DNA of 48,587 nt from an uncultured Bacteroidota bacterium. Its GTDB lineage: Bacteria; Bacteroidota; Bacteroidia; Bacteroidales; P3. Position numbers and translations under genes: made by a program. The notes under the pieces were generated by a model, which worked only from the letters and a program-made list of their open reading frames with translations, did not search any database and was not told the origin of the DNA. Of this stretch, positions 23,753 through 32,390 are shown in pieces. The stretch is from contig CADCEC010000014.1 of the NCBI GenBank assembly GCA_902800395.1, forward strand, positions 1-48,587, given 5' to 3'. Positions within the stretch are counted from its first letter, which is position 1, and every line of letters begins with the position of its first letter.

Positions 23753-24700
23753 TTAGAGGAGTTTCTTCTTGAGGTTGAGAATCATATCGTCCGTCATCTT
23801 CTCGAGGTCGTACTGCGGATTCCAGCCCCACTCGTTGCGGGCGCAGCTGTCGTCCATCTTGTCGGGCCAGGAGTCGGCGATGGCCTGCTTGATAGGTTCA
23901 GGCTCATAGACCATCTCGAAGTTGGGATAGCGCTTCTTGATAGTGTTGTAGATAATTTCGGGGTCGAAACTCATGGCGGTGACGTTGAAGCTGTTGCGGT
24001 GCACCAGCTTGCTGGGGTCGGCCTCCATGATGTCAATCATGGCCTTCTGGGCGTCGGGCATATACATCATATCCATATAGGTGCCTTTCTTCAGCGGGCA
24101 GACGAACTTCTCGCCCTTGACGGCGGCATAGTAGATCTCGACGGCGTAGTCGGTGGTGCCGCCGCCGGGGAGGGTCTGGTAGCTGATGAGGCCGGGGAAG
24201 CGGACCGAGCGGGTGTCGACACCGAAGCGGGTGAAGTAATAGTCGGAGAGCAGCTCACCGGTCACTTTGGTCACACCGTAGATGGTGTTGGGGCGCTGGA
24301 TGGTGTCCTGCGGGGTGTTGTCGTGGGGAGTCGAAGGGCCGAAGGCACCAATGCTCGAGGGGGTGAAGACGGCGCAGCCGAAGAGACGGGCCACCTCGAG
24401 GCAGTTGACGAGGCTACCGATACCCACGTTCCAACCCAGCATGGGGTTCAGCTCGGCGGTGGCCGAAAGGATGGCCGCGAGGTTGTAGATGGTGTCGATG
24501 TTGTACTGCTTCACGGCAGCGGCAATCTGCATAATCTGCGTGGAGTCGATACGCTCCACAGGGCCGCGCTCGTAGGGGTCGCCCTTCAGCGGACGGAGGT
24601 CGCTGCACACGACATTGTTGTCACCATAGATGTCTCTCAAATTACGTGTCAGCTCAGAGCCAATCTGGCCGCCGGCACCGACGATAAGTATCTTTTTCAT
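23753..24700 (-). CDS. tdh: L-threonine 3-dehydrogenase, extended-SDR (epimerase-like) type
   Basis: A 315-aa cytoplasmic NAD-dependent enzyme oxidising L-threonine to 2-amino-3-ketobutyrate. The Rossmann motif VGAGGQIG is at residues 7-14. The family-diagnostic TPSSIGAFGPSTP has the catalytic Ser, and YGVTK has Y141/K145. The RFPGLISYQTLPGGGTTDYA segment is typical of this short-chain TDH type rather than of UDP-galactose epimerases. The partner kbl (glycine C-acetyltransferase) is not adjacent. It is a single gene, convergent with the nifJ mosaic and divergent from fabD. Confidence 0.88.
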   Translation of the reverse strand: MKKILIVGAGGQIGSELTRNLRDIYGDNNVVCSDLRPLKGDPYERGPVERIDSTQIMQIAAAVKQYNIDTIYNLAAILSATAELNPMLGWNVGIGSLVNCLEVARLFGCAVFTPSSIGAFGPSTPHDNTPQDTIQRPNTIYGVTKVTGELLSDYYFTRFGVDTRSVRFPGLISYQTLPGGGTTDYAVEIYYAAVKGEKFVCPLKKGTYMDMMYMPDAQKAMIDIMEADPSKLVHRNSFNVTAMSFDPEIIYNTIKKRYPNFEMVYEPEPIKQAIADSWPDKMDDSCARNEWGWNPQYDLEKMTDDMILNLKKKLL

Positions 24701-24897
24701 CGTTATCTAATTATTGTTAATTCTTTATATCTTTCTATCTCTTAAGATTTTCTGCCCTGTTGGCTTCCCATCTTCAAAGCAACAAATATACAAAAAAAAA
24801 TTAATAGAAAACACTTTTCGACTTTTTGATATAAAAACACAATAAATCCCTAGAACAATCGTTTTATTACTTTAAAATTAACATTTTTGAAATCTTT

Positions 24898-25776
24898 ATG
24901 AAAGCATACGTATTCCCTGGACAGGGAGCCCAATTTGTGGGCATGGGAAAGAACCTTTACGACGGCAACGAAGAGTGCCGCGCCATGTTTGAGAAAGCCA
25001 ACGAAATCATAGGTTTCCGCATTACGGATTTAATGTTCGCCGGCACGCCGGAGGACCTCAAGCAGACCAAGGTGACACAGCCTGCCATCTTCCTCCATAG
25101 CGTTATCCTGGCCAAATATATGGGTGAGAACTTCAAGCCCGACATGGTGGGTGGCCACTCGCTGGGCGAATTCTCTGCCCTCGTGGCCGCCGGCGCCATG
25201 AGTTTTGAGGATGGCCTCCGCCTCGTCATCGCCCGCGCCAACGCCATGCAGAAATGCTGCGAGAAGACCCCTTCCACCATGGCCGCCGCCCTGAAGCTCG
25301 ACGACAAGACCATCGAGGACATCTGTGCCTCCATCACCGACCAGGTGGTGGTGCCAGCCAACTACAACTGCCCCGGCCAGCTGGTTATCAGCGGTACCAA
25401 CGAGGGTGTGGCTGCTGCCTGCGAGAAGATTAAAGAGGCCAAGGGTAAAGCTCTGCCGCTGGCAGTGGGTGGCGCTTTCCACAGCCCCCTGATGGAGCCT
25501 GCCCGCGTGGAACTGGCCGAAGCCATCGAGCGCACGGAATTCCGCCGTCCCGTTTGCCCCGTTTACCAGAATGTCGACGCCCTGCCGCACAGCGACCCCG
25601 CCGAAATCAAGAAGAATCTCCTCATGCAGCTCACCTCGCCCGTCCGTTGGACCGCCACCGTGCAGAACATGCTGCGCGACGGTGCCGACGAGTTCATCGA
25701 AGTCGGACCCGGTACCGCTCTGCAGGGTATGGTGAAGCGCGTCAATCCCGACGCCAACGCTCACTCGGCCGAGTGA
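24898..25776 (+). CDS. fabD: Malonyl-CoA:ACP transacylase
   Basis: A 292-aa cytoplasmic enzyme that loads malonyl groups onto acyl carrier protein for fatty-acid synthesis. It has the N-terminal FPGQGAQFVGMG loop, nucleophile S88 in GGHSLGEFSAL, substrate-carboxylate Arg113 (VIARANAM) and catalytic H195 in GGAFHSPLM. The C-terminal FIEVGPGTALQGMVKR is canonical. Length is normal. The 3' end overlaps a convergent thioesterase gene by 16 bp. Other fatty-acid synthesis genes are not in the window. Confidence 0.96.
   Translation: MKAYVFPGQGAQFVGMGKNLYDGNEECRAMFEKANEIIGFRITDLMFAGTPEDLKQTKVTQPAIFLHSVILAKYMGENFKPDMVGGHSLGEFSALVAAGAMSFEDGLRLVIARANAMQKCCEKTPSTMAAALKLDDKTIEDICASITDQVVVPANYNCPGQLVISGTNEGVAAACEKIKEAKGKALPLAVGGAFHSPLMEPARVELAEAIERTEFRRPVCPVYQNVDALPHSDPAEIKKNLLMQLTSPVRWTATVQNMLRDGADEFIEVGPGTALQGMVKRVNPDANAHSAE
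25761..25776. repeat. 16-bp palindrome shared by two convergent stop regions
   Basis: TCACTCGGCCGAGTGA is its own reverse complement. On each strand it reads ..H-S-A-E-stop, so FabD and the thioesterase end with the same residues and use opposite strands of the same 16 bp. Confidence 0.9.
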
Positions 25777-26156
25777 CCTTTGCTTAAAGCCTTCGCGGCG
25801 AATTTCGCCGTATCGATAATGAACCGTTCGTGGGAGCCTTCGCCGATGGGACCGCATTCGTCGAAGGCTTTCACTTTGAACACCAGCCTTCGGCGGTCCA
25901 CCTCCACCAGCTCGCTCTCGCACCACACACGCATGCCGATAGGTGTAGCGGCGCTATGCGCTACGTTCACCAGCGTGCCCACAGTACCCTGCCCCTCTTC
26001 GAGATAGGGCAGTACGCTTTCGTTGCAGGTCTTCTCCACCAGCGCTATCATCATCGGCGTGGCGAACACATCCACCAGTCCGCTGCCCACGCGGGCGGCA
26101 CTCATCTCCGGTGTCACCGTCTCTTCCAGACGGCCTTTGATTCCTGTATTAATCAT
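25761..26156 (-). CDS. FlK-like hotdog-fold thioesterase
   Basis: A 131-aa protein starting at the second possible Met (MINTGIKGRLEETVTPEMSA); the upstream start adds nine residues unlike the family. The sequence VFATPMMIALVEKTCNESVL with the central E, VGTLVNVAHSAATPIGMRV with the H, and the VKAFDECGPIGEGSHERFI strand match the FlK/thioesterase-like hotdog family with its T/E/H catalytic set. It would hydrolyse an acyl-CoA or other thioester in the cytoplasm; the substrate is unknown. It converges on fabD with a 16-bp palindromic overlap. Confidence 0.85.
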   Translation of the reverse strand: MINTGIKGRLEETVTPEMSAARVGSGLVDVFATPMMIALVEKTCNESVLPYLEEGQGTVGTLVNVAHSAATPIGMRVWCESELVEVDRRRLVFKVKAFDECGPIGEGSHERFIIDTAKFAAKALSKGHSAE

Positions 26157-26164
26157 ATTGACTA

Positions 26165-29100
26165 TTATTGCTTCACGATGCAACGTGTGATGGAACCCTC
26201 GGAGGTGGTGAGTCGGAGGAGGTAGGCGCCGGAGGTCAGGTTGTTGACATCGATGGTGATTGCAGTATCGATTGATTGCGTTAATGCGTTGGTGTAGACC
26301 ACGCGGCCGGTGAGGTCGAAGAGTTCGATGGCACTACCTTCTGGGAGACCGGAGACGGTGACCTGGTAGGTGGCAGGGTTGGGGTAAACGGAGAATTGGG
26401 AATTGAGAATTGAAAAATCGTCGATGCCCTGGGTGCCGATGGTGAGGACAAGGATGGCGAGGCTGTCGCATCCCACACTGTTGGTGAGGGTCTGCTGGTA
26501 GGTGCCGGAGGTCTCGTATACCGTTCCGTTCCACTCGTAGCTGTCGGCCTGAGTGGTGACGAAGAGAGTGTCGCCGACGGAGGAGTGGTTGATGGTGATG
26601 AGGAGGCCGATGATGCTGTCGCAGCCGTAGGCTGTAGTGAGCGCTTCGCCGATGAGGGTCGTGGTGGTGTATTCCGTCCCCTGCCAGGTATAGCTGTCGC
26701 AGGCAACGACCTCTTCAGTCTCATTGTAGAAGGGGTGGGAGACGTATTCGGTGATGGTGATGGTGTTGCCGGTGGTTTGTATTGTCACTCCGTCGACCGA
26801 ATCGGCGGGCACGGTGGAGGCAATGCATGTGTCGCGGTGGATGAAGACGGCATTGCTGGCCTGATGGGGCACGGTGACGTTGTCTATCCAGGCGCAGTCG
26901 CTACCGTCGCTGACGCTGTAGTCCTTCTCGTAGCGGAATGTCAGCACATGGTTCCCCACACCCAGCGGATAAGAGGCGCGGGTCCATGCGACCTCGCCTG
27001 AGGCGTTGAACATCTCCACATTGTCAATGAGGAAAAAGAACTTGTCGTAATTATTCTCCGACGAGACGCGGTAGTAGAAACTCACGCTGTCGGGAGTAGC
27101 AACGGTGATGTTGTAATTCATCTCGGACTGCTGGTCGCTCTCGAGATTCAGAGCCGACCGCAGGCAGTAGCTTCCCTCGTAGGGGCTTTCGGTGCTGGTC
27201 GCCCAAGGATAGGAGGCCGGAGGGTTCCAACCCGATAGGTGGGTAGTTCCCCCTTCGAAGGTCTCGGTAAAACTTGGGCCGATGTATACCGGCAATTCTC
27301 CGCTGAAGGGTCCGAAATGGCAGCTTACCGGCACGTGGATACTCTGTGGCGTTTGCGCGTCGGCGTGCAGTGTGAGGGTGACGGTGTGCTGGCTACCTAC
27401 GGCCATCGAGGCGTTATAAGGGGTGCTTGTGACGGTGAACAGGGAGGTGGGCGAAGTGACCGCCAGGCTATTCATGCGTGTGGCGGCGTGGCCGCTGTTG
27501 CGCAAGGTGGCTGTCACAGTGGTGGTGCTGCCGGGCAGCAGGCTGGGATTGGAGGGAGTGAAAGAGAAGGTAAGCACGGGAGCGAGGATGGTGCGACGCA
27601 GTGTGCTGGCAGCGGGCAGTGTGCTTCCCGTCCAAGAGGTGCTGGTGCCCAGGTCGACAGAACTGTTGTCGATGGCATCCTCGGCCACATAGGCACTCAC
27701 GGCCGCCGTGAGGTCGATGGAGGCACCGGCAGCGAGGCTATCGAGCGCCACCGTGGTAGCGGAAAGCGTCACCGACGGATTGCTGCTCGCCAACTGGATG
27801 CTGATATTGCGGGCCATTGCATTGCCAGGGTTCTCCACATGCAGGGAGAGCGCCACGGTATCGCCGGCGTTGAAGGGTGCCGAGGAGATGTTGGTGACCA
27901 TCGGGAAGGGTCCAGTGGGCTGAATGACGCTGATGGTCTGGAAGGCGGTACGATACTGCTGTGCCGAAGCGGCGAGGAGATAGTCGCCCACCTGCAGGTC
28001 GATGGGCAGCGACAGCACAACGCTGCCGGTAGCATCGGCATAAGCTGACGCTATCAGGATTCCATTCACCGTATCGGTGAGGGCTACATAGGCATATGGG
28101 GCTGCCAACACCGGCAGCGTCGTGCTGCCATAGTTGACAATCGACGATGCTGCCAGGCTCATCACGTTGGCCTGTGTCATATAAGGCATCACCGACGGGT
28201 CGCCCATCAGGTGATAGATTTCCCAATAGTACCATTTCATACTCCATCCTGAGGAGGAGTTCTCGACGGCCATATTGCCCTGCATCACCATCGAACCCTG
28301 TGTGGTGCACCAGTTGGCATAGGACTCGCCGTGGGTGTGGAAGGTGCGGTCGTAGACACCCAGATTCGAGGCGTTGTAGGCCATCGACATCGTGGGGCCG
28401 ATGCTGCTGCGAATACCCACAGCCCAGTAGAAGTCTTGACCCCAGTAGGTGCTGTTGCTGCCACCGATGTAACCCACTGCACCGGCATATTCGTTTTTGC
28501 GGAGCAAAGCTTCTCCGAAACAGGTATTTTCTTCGAATTTGTTGGTGAGGCAGCAGTTGCCTATCATCAGGCCGAACTTCTGGTTGTTGGTCATCTGGCT
28601 GACATGGGTGTTGTTGAAACTGGGAGTGCCCCAGCCTGTGGAGCCGCCGTGGGCGGAGTAGTTGATGAATCCCGCTCCCTGATTGTAGTAGCTGCGGACA
28701 GTGGTGGAGTTGGAGGAGGCGCTACTGCCGATGGTGACGTTGGTGGTGCAGGAGGGGATGACGGAGACATCATTCTTGAAATACATCACTTGGGACCATC
28801 CGTGGGTGCCGTTGACATAGTTGGTGACGGCATAGTCCATCGTGGGGTCGGCATGGGTGTAGCCATAGTCGCCAGCGGTGCCACCGTCGACACCTGCCAC
28901 CATCACTGCACGGTCGAGGAAAGAGGGGTCGGCGAAGGTGTACTTCTCATACATGAGGGTCTTCAGCACCTGTGGGGTGAGCTGCGCCACCGTCTGTGCC
29001 GAGAAACGGCCATAGTGGCAGTCGGGCAGGTGGTCGCCCGAAGTCCAGGTCGAATAGTAGAGGTCGGTGACATGGTTGTTGTTGGGCGAGGTGAGGTGCG

Positions 29101-30031
29101 AGCTGAATGCCGGCAGCTGTGCCACATCGCCCACCAGCAGTACGTAGGTGGGTGCCGGATTGGCGGCGGTGGCATTGTTGTAGAGGCCTTTGAGATAGTT
29201 CGAGATGGAGGTGGTGTCAGTTCCTACTGCGGGGTTGTCGGTATAGACGATATCGGTGATGAAGCCCTTCTTCTGTTTCCACTGGACGAAGGTGTCGAGG
29301 TGGCCGCGGAACATGCTGTTGGCCACGATGACGTAGCGCACAGGGGCGGTGGTGCGGACGGCTTTGGGGTAGAGGTTGTTCAGAGGGTTTGCACCACTGT
29401 TGAATGCCGGCGAATAGTAGCGCTCGAACATCGCCTTGCTGGCCTGTTCGTCGCCGTGGCGATAGAGAACCTCCACCGTGGCGTGGCGGCAGACGATGAC
29501 CTGTCCGCTCACAGGATTGTAGCGCACGGGTGAGAACTGCAGGCGTGCCAGCCGGCGGTCGCGGGCGATGCCCACGGCCTCCACCGAGGCCTCCGGCTGA
29601 CCGATGAAGTCATTGAGTTGGTAGGTGGCGTCGTTGAGACAGAGTTTGAGCGCTGTGGTGTCGCTTTTGCTTCGCGGCAGCTGCACCGGCATCAGCCGGT
29701 ACTGCAGCGGCGAGAGGGTGTCGTATACGTCATCGCTCACCGTCACTTCAAACTCGGCTCCCAGCGGCACTTCTATCAACTGTGAGAAAGTGGGCAGCGC
29801 AGGAGAGCCATAGTTGGCCGAAGACTGCTGATAGTCCTCGATGGCGAGGGTGCTGAAAGTCTCGCCGCCGAGGGTGGTCTTCCCTACCCTCACATCCTCC
29901 ACAGAGAATTCCACGGCGAGATGCTGCCAATCGTCGGCAATGACACGCTGAGCGGAGGCTGAATTGAAAATTGAAAAATGAAAATTGAATATTATGCTGA
30001 CACAAACGACTTTGAAATATCCTTTAAACAT
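26165..30031 (-). CDS. Gingipain-like C25 cysteine peptidase with T9SS sorting domain
   Basis: A 1288-aa exported protein. The signal peptide (residues about 1-27) is rich in FNFHFSIFN. A propeptide-like region covers about 28-225, followed by the C25 catalytic region: TYVLLVGDVAQLPAF, catalytic H461 in INYSAHGGSTGWG and C494 in MIGNCCLTNKFEEN. Then come Ig-like/CARDB-like beta modules (about 690-920), a MAM/cleaved-adhesin-like lectin module (about 930-1070) and the T9SS sorting domain (about 1213-1288; FSVYPNPA... to GAYLLRLTTSEG...CIVKQ). It is predicted to be secreted and surface-attached to degrade proteins. The next upstream gene on the strand is an S46 peptidase, consistent with peptide foraging. 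The AATTGAAAA repeat family occurs in both its signal peptide and the sorting-domain linker. Confidence 0.92.
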   Translation of the reverse strand: MFKGYFKVVCVSIIFNFHFSIFNSASAQRVIADDWQHLAVEFSVEDVRVGKTTLGGETFSTLAIEDYQQSSANYGSPALPTFSQLIEVPLGAEFEVTVSDDVYDTLSPLQYRLMPVQLPRSKSDTTALKLCLNDATYQLNDFIGQPEASVEAVGIARDRRLARLQFSPVRYNPVSGQVIVCRHATVEVLYRHGDEQASKAMFERYYSPAFNSGANPLNNLYPKAVRTTAPVRYVIVANSMFRGHLDTFVQWKQKKGFITDIVYTDNPAVGTDTTSISNYLKGLYNNATAANPAPTYVLLVGDVAQLPAFSSHLTSPNNNHVTDLYYSTWTSGDHLPDCHYGRFSAQTVAQLTPQVLKTLMYEKYTFADPSFLDRAVMVAGVDGGTAGDYGYTHADPTMDYAVTNYVNGTHGWSQVMYFKNDVSVIPSCTTNVTIGSSASSNSTTVRSYYNQGAGFINYSAHGGSTGWGTPSFNNTHVSQMTNNQKFGLMIGNCCLTNKFEENTCFGEALLRKNEYAGAVGYIGGSNSTYWGQDFYWAVGIRSSIGPTMSMAYNASNLGVYDRTFHTHGESYANWCTTQGSMVMQGNMAVENSSSGWSMKWYYWEIYHLMGDPSVMPYMTQANVMSLAASSIVNYGSTTLPVLAAPYAYVALTDTVNGILIASAYADATGSVVLSLPIDLQVGDYLLAASAQQYRTAFQTISVIQPTGPFPMVTNISSAPFNAGDTVALSLHVENPGNAMARNISIQLASSNPSVTLSATTVALDSLAAGASIDLTAAVSAYVAEDAIDNSSVDLGTSTSWTGSTLPAASTLRRTILAPVLTFSFTPSNPSLLPGSTTTVTATLRNSGHAATRMNSLAVTSPTSLFTVTSTPYNASMAVGSQHTVTLTLHADAQTPQSIHVPVSCHFGPFSGELPVYIGPSFTETFEGGTTHLSGWNPPASYPWATSTESPYEGSYCLRSALNLESDQQSEMNYNITVATPDSVSFYYRVSSENNYDKFFFLIDNVEMFNASGEVAWTRASYPLGVGNHVLTFRYEKDYSVSDGSDCAWIDNVTVPHQASNAVFIHRDTCIASTVPADSVDGVTIQTTGNTITITEYVSHPFYNETEEVVACDSYTWQGTEYTTTTLIGEALTTAYGCDSIIGLLITINHSSVGDTLFVTTQADSYEWNGTVYETSGTYQQTLTNSVGCDSLAILVLTIGTQGIDDFSILNSQFSVYPNPATYQVTVSGLPEGSAIELFDLTGRVVYTNALTQSIDTAITIDVNNLTSGAYLLRLTTSEGSITRCIVKQ

Positions 30032-30061
30032 TAAACGTTAAACATTAAACATTAAACAATT

Positions 30062-32179
30062 TCAATTCACCAGCGTCATTTCATCCACCAGGTGCTTCGC
30101 ACCGGCAAACTTGTCAATGATGAAGAGGCAATAGCGGATGTCGAGCGAGATGTTGCGACAGTAGGCGGGGTCAAAGAGCAGGTCGCTCATGGTGCCCTCC
30201 CAGCAGCGGTCGAAGTTGATGCCCACCAGCTGGCCGTCAGCATTGAGGACCGGAGAACCGGAGTTGCCGCCGGTGGTGTGGTTGGTAGCGATGAAAGCCA
30301 CGGGTAACTCGCCGTTCTTATTGGCATACTGGCCGTAGTCCTTCCTCTGCCAGAGCTCTTTCAACTTGGGCTCCACGCGGTAGTCGTAGATGTCGGGGTT
30401 CTCCTTCTCCATGATGCCCTCGATGGTGCTGTAGGGGGTGTAGTAGACGGCATCCTTAGGTTTGAATCCCTGTACATGGCCGTAGGCAACACGAAGGGTG
30501 AGGTTGGCATCGGGGAAGAAGTTGCTGTCGGGATACTGCTCCATCATGCCTTTGATGTAGGTACGCATGAGGCTTTGGATATTGTCGTCAGCAACGGTAT
30601 AGGTGGCACGTTTCTCATTGTTGTAGCAGAAGTTGTAGGCTTTGGCAAATAGTTCTACTGCGGGATCCTCGGCAGCCGCCTCGCGCAGTTTGGAGGGTTT
30701 CTTTTCGAGGAGTTTCTTCAGTTTCTTGGGGTCGTTGAGGACCGATTTGGCATAAATCTTCTCCAGCATCTTGGCCACAGCGTCTCCATCATCCTCCTTC
30801 ACATAGGGGGCGAAACCATGTTCCCACATGTAGGCGAAAGTCTCGACGAAGATGGCCTCGTCGACGGGCGAGTGGAGTTCGAAGTCTTCGAAGTAGTTCT
30901 CGCTGCTGGCGAGGAGCGATTCGGCGAGGAGAGCGGCAGTGCTGTCATCGGTGGTATTGGTGATGCGCCACAGGCGGTAGGCGCGGTTCATGAAGTCGCT
31001 GGCCATGAGGGCCTCGTTGAAGTAGGTCCACTCCAGTTCCACCTCGCGGAGGGTGGCATAGTTCTGCTCCAGTTGGTCGAGGACGTCGCGGTATTGCGGC
31101 TTGTCCTGTGCCCAACGCTGGAATACCTCTTCCTGATCTATCTTCTGCTCCACGCCGTGCAGGCGTTCAATGCCGAGGGTCTCGCCCTGCCATTTCTTCC
31201 AGCCGTTGGCGATAGAGGCCACGCGGGAGGCGTATTTCAGGCGCTGGGCGGGCGACTTCTGCATGGCGGCATTGTAGTGTGCCAGACGGATGTCGCGCAG
31301 GGCGATGCGGACGGGATTCTCCACATTGGCGGCCAGGTCGACGGCGTCATGCGTCACATAGCGACGCGTGGTGCCGGGATAGCCGAAGACGAAGGTGAAG
31401 TCACCCTCTTCGACACCTTTCAGGCTAATCTCCATGTGTTTCAGAGGAGTGTAGGGGATGTTGTCCTCGCTGAAGTCGGCGGGCTTGTTGTCCTTGCCTA
31501 CATAGACGCGGAACATCGAGAAGTCGCCCGTATGGCGGGGCCACATCCAGTTGTCGGTGTCGCCGCCGAACTTGCCGATATTGCTCGGGGGGGCACCCAC
31601 GAGACGTACATCCGTGAAGACCTCGTTGACATACATGAAATACTGGTTGCCGTAGTAGAAGGGTTTGATGACGGCCTTGTAGTGCGTGCCTTTAACGGCC
31701 TCTGCACAGAGACGTTCGATATTCTTCGCGACCATCTGCTCGCGCTCCTGCTCGGTGGTCTGGTCGGTGACACCCTCGAGGATGCGCTCGGTGACGTCCT
31801 CCATGCGGACGAGACGGGTGACGGTGAGTCCCGGGCAGGGAATCTCTTGGTGGCGGTTCATGGCCCAGAAGCCGTGGGTCAGGTAGTCGTGTTCCACGGT
31901 GGAGTGTTTCACAATATAGCTGTAGCCGCAGTGGTGGTTGGTGAGCAGCAAGCCCTCGTTGCTGACGAACTCGCCGGTGCATCCGCCACCGAAGAGCAGC
32001 ACGGCATCCTTAAGGGAGGCATGATTGATGTCGTAGATGTCTTGAGCCGAGATGTGCATGCCGGCTTTCTGCATGGCAGCCTCGTTGCGCTGGAGGAGCA
32101 TAGGAATCCACATGCCCTCGTCGGCACGGGCAGGCATGGTGAGAATCGCTACTGCGATGATTGCGAATATCTTCTTCAT
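30062..32179 (-). CDS. S46-family dipeptidyl-peptidase, DPP11-like (Asp/Glu-specific)
   Basis: A 705-aa periplasmic serine exopeptidase releasing dipeptides from oligopeptides. The start MKKIFAIIAVAIL (32179) gives a proper signal peptide; a Met 28 residues upstream does not. The catalytic triad is H83 (LLTNHHCGY), D219 (TGDFSMFRVY) and S640 (GGNSGSP). Arg658 lies 18 residues after the serine (INFDRCWEG). In characterised S46 enzymes Arg at this place marks DPP11 with acidic P1 specificity and Gly marks DPP7. Length and the DNWMWPRHTGD motif are typical. It lies beside the C25 peptidase, together suggesting an amino-acid-using lifestyle. Confidence 0.93.
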   Translation of the reverse strand: MKKIFAIIAVAILTMPARADEGMWIPMLLQRNEAAMQKAGMHISAQDIYDINHASLKDAVLLFGGGCTGEFVSNEGLLLTNHHCGYSYIVKHSTVEHDYLTHGFWAMNRHQEIPCPGLTVTRLVRMEDVTERILEGVTDQTTEQEREQMVAKNIERLCAEAVKGTHYKAVIKPFYYGNQYFMYVNEVFTDVRLVGAPPSNIGKFGGDTDNWMWPRHTGDFSMFRVYVGKDNKPADFSEDNIPYTPLKHMEISLKGVEEGDFTFVFGYPGTTRRYVTHDAVDLAANVENPVRIALRDIRLAHYNAAMQKSPAQRLKYASRVASIANGWKKWQGETLGIERLHGVEQKIDQEEVFQRWAQDKPQYRDVLDQLEQNYATLREVELEWTYFNEALMASDFMNRAYRLWRITNTTDDSTAALLAESLLASSENYFEDFELHSPVDEAIFVETFAYMWEHGFAPYVKEDDGDAVAKMLEKIYAKSVLNDPKKLKKLLEKKPSKLREAAAEDPAVELFAKAYNFCYNNEKRATYTVADDNIQSLMRTYIKGMMEQYPDSNFFPDANLTLRVAYGHVQGFKPKDAVYYTPYSTIEGIMEKENPDIYDYRVEPKLKELWQRKDYGQYANKNGELPVAFIATNHTTGGNSGSPVLNADGQLVGINFDRCWEGTMSDLLFDPAYCRNISLDIRYCLFIIDKFAGAKHLVDEMTLVN

Positions 32180-32204
32180 ATTAATATGTTTTATTTTAAA
32201 AATG

Positions 32205-32212
32205 CAAAAATA
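32205..32212 (-). promoter_or_regulatory. -7 box of the S46 peptidase promoter
   Basis: TATTTTTG on the minus strand, 26 bp before the start codon. The -33 region is only a weak match (CTTTC) and overlaps the GGAAAGTGAAAG repeat. Confidence 0.45.
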
Positions 32213-32242
32213 CAAAAAAAAGTGGAAAGTGAAAGAACAACG

Positions 32243-32280
32243 GTGAAAAAAGAAGCAGGGCACCCGTACGGGTGCCCTGC
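32243..32280 (-). terminator. Terminator of the 1902-aa gene
   Basis: The perfect 26-bp palindrome with half-site GCAGGGCACCCGT (32255-32280) is followed on the minus strand by TTCTTTTTTC. Confidence 0.7.
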
Positions 32281-32283
32281 TAA

Positions 32284-32386
32284 AGGGTTATTGGTTATAG
32301 GTTATTGGTTATTGAGGGCTGCCGCATCATGTTGTCGACAATGCGACTGCGTAGCGTCTATAACCTATAACCCATAACCTATAACC
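32284..32386. repeat. Inverted arms of GGTTAT/ATAACC tandem repeats
   Basis: The left arm (32284-32310) is GGTTATTGGTTATAGGTTAT-like. The right arm (32360-32386) is its approximate reverse complement (ATAACCTATAACCCATAACC). They are separated by about 50 bp of GC-richer spacer. The element lies between two minus-strand exported-protein genes. Confidence 0.7.
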
Positions 32387-32390
32387 ATTT

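Noticed and set aside
23678-24745. 355-codon plus-strand frame opposite threonine dehydrogenase
   Set aside because: It is the antisense of a clearly recognisable SDR enzyme with intact Rossmann and YxxxK motifs.
30818-32377. 519-codon plus-strand frame opposite the S46 peptidase
   Set aside because: The opposite strand encodes the full S46 catalytic triad; the plus frame has no start context or recognisable domain.
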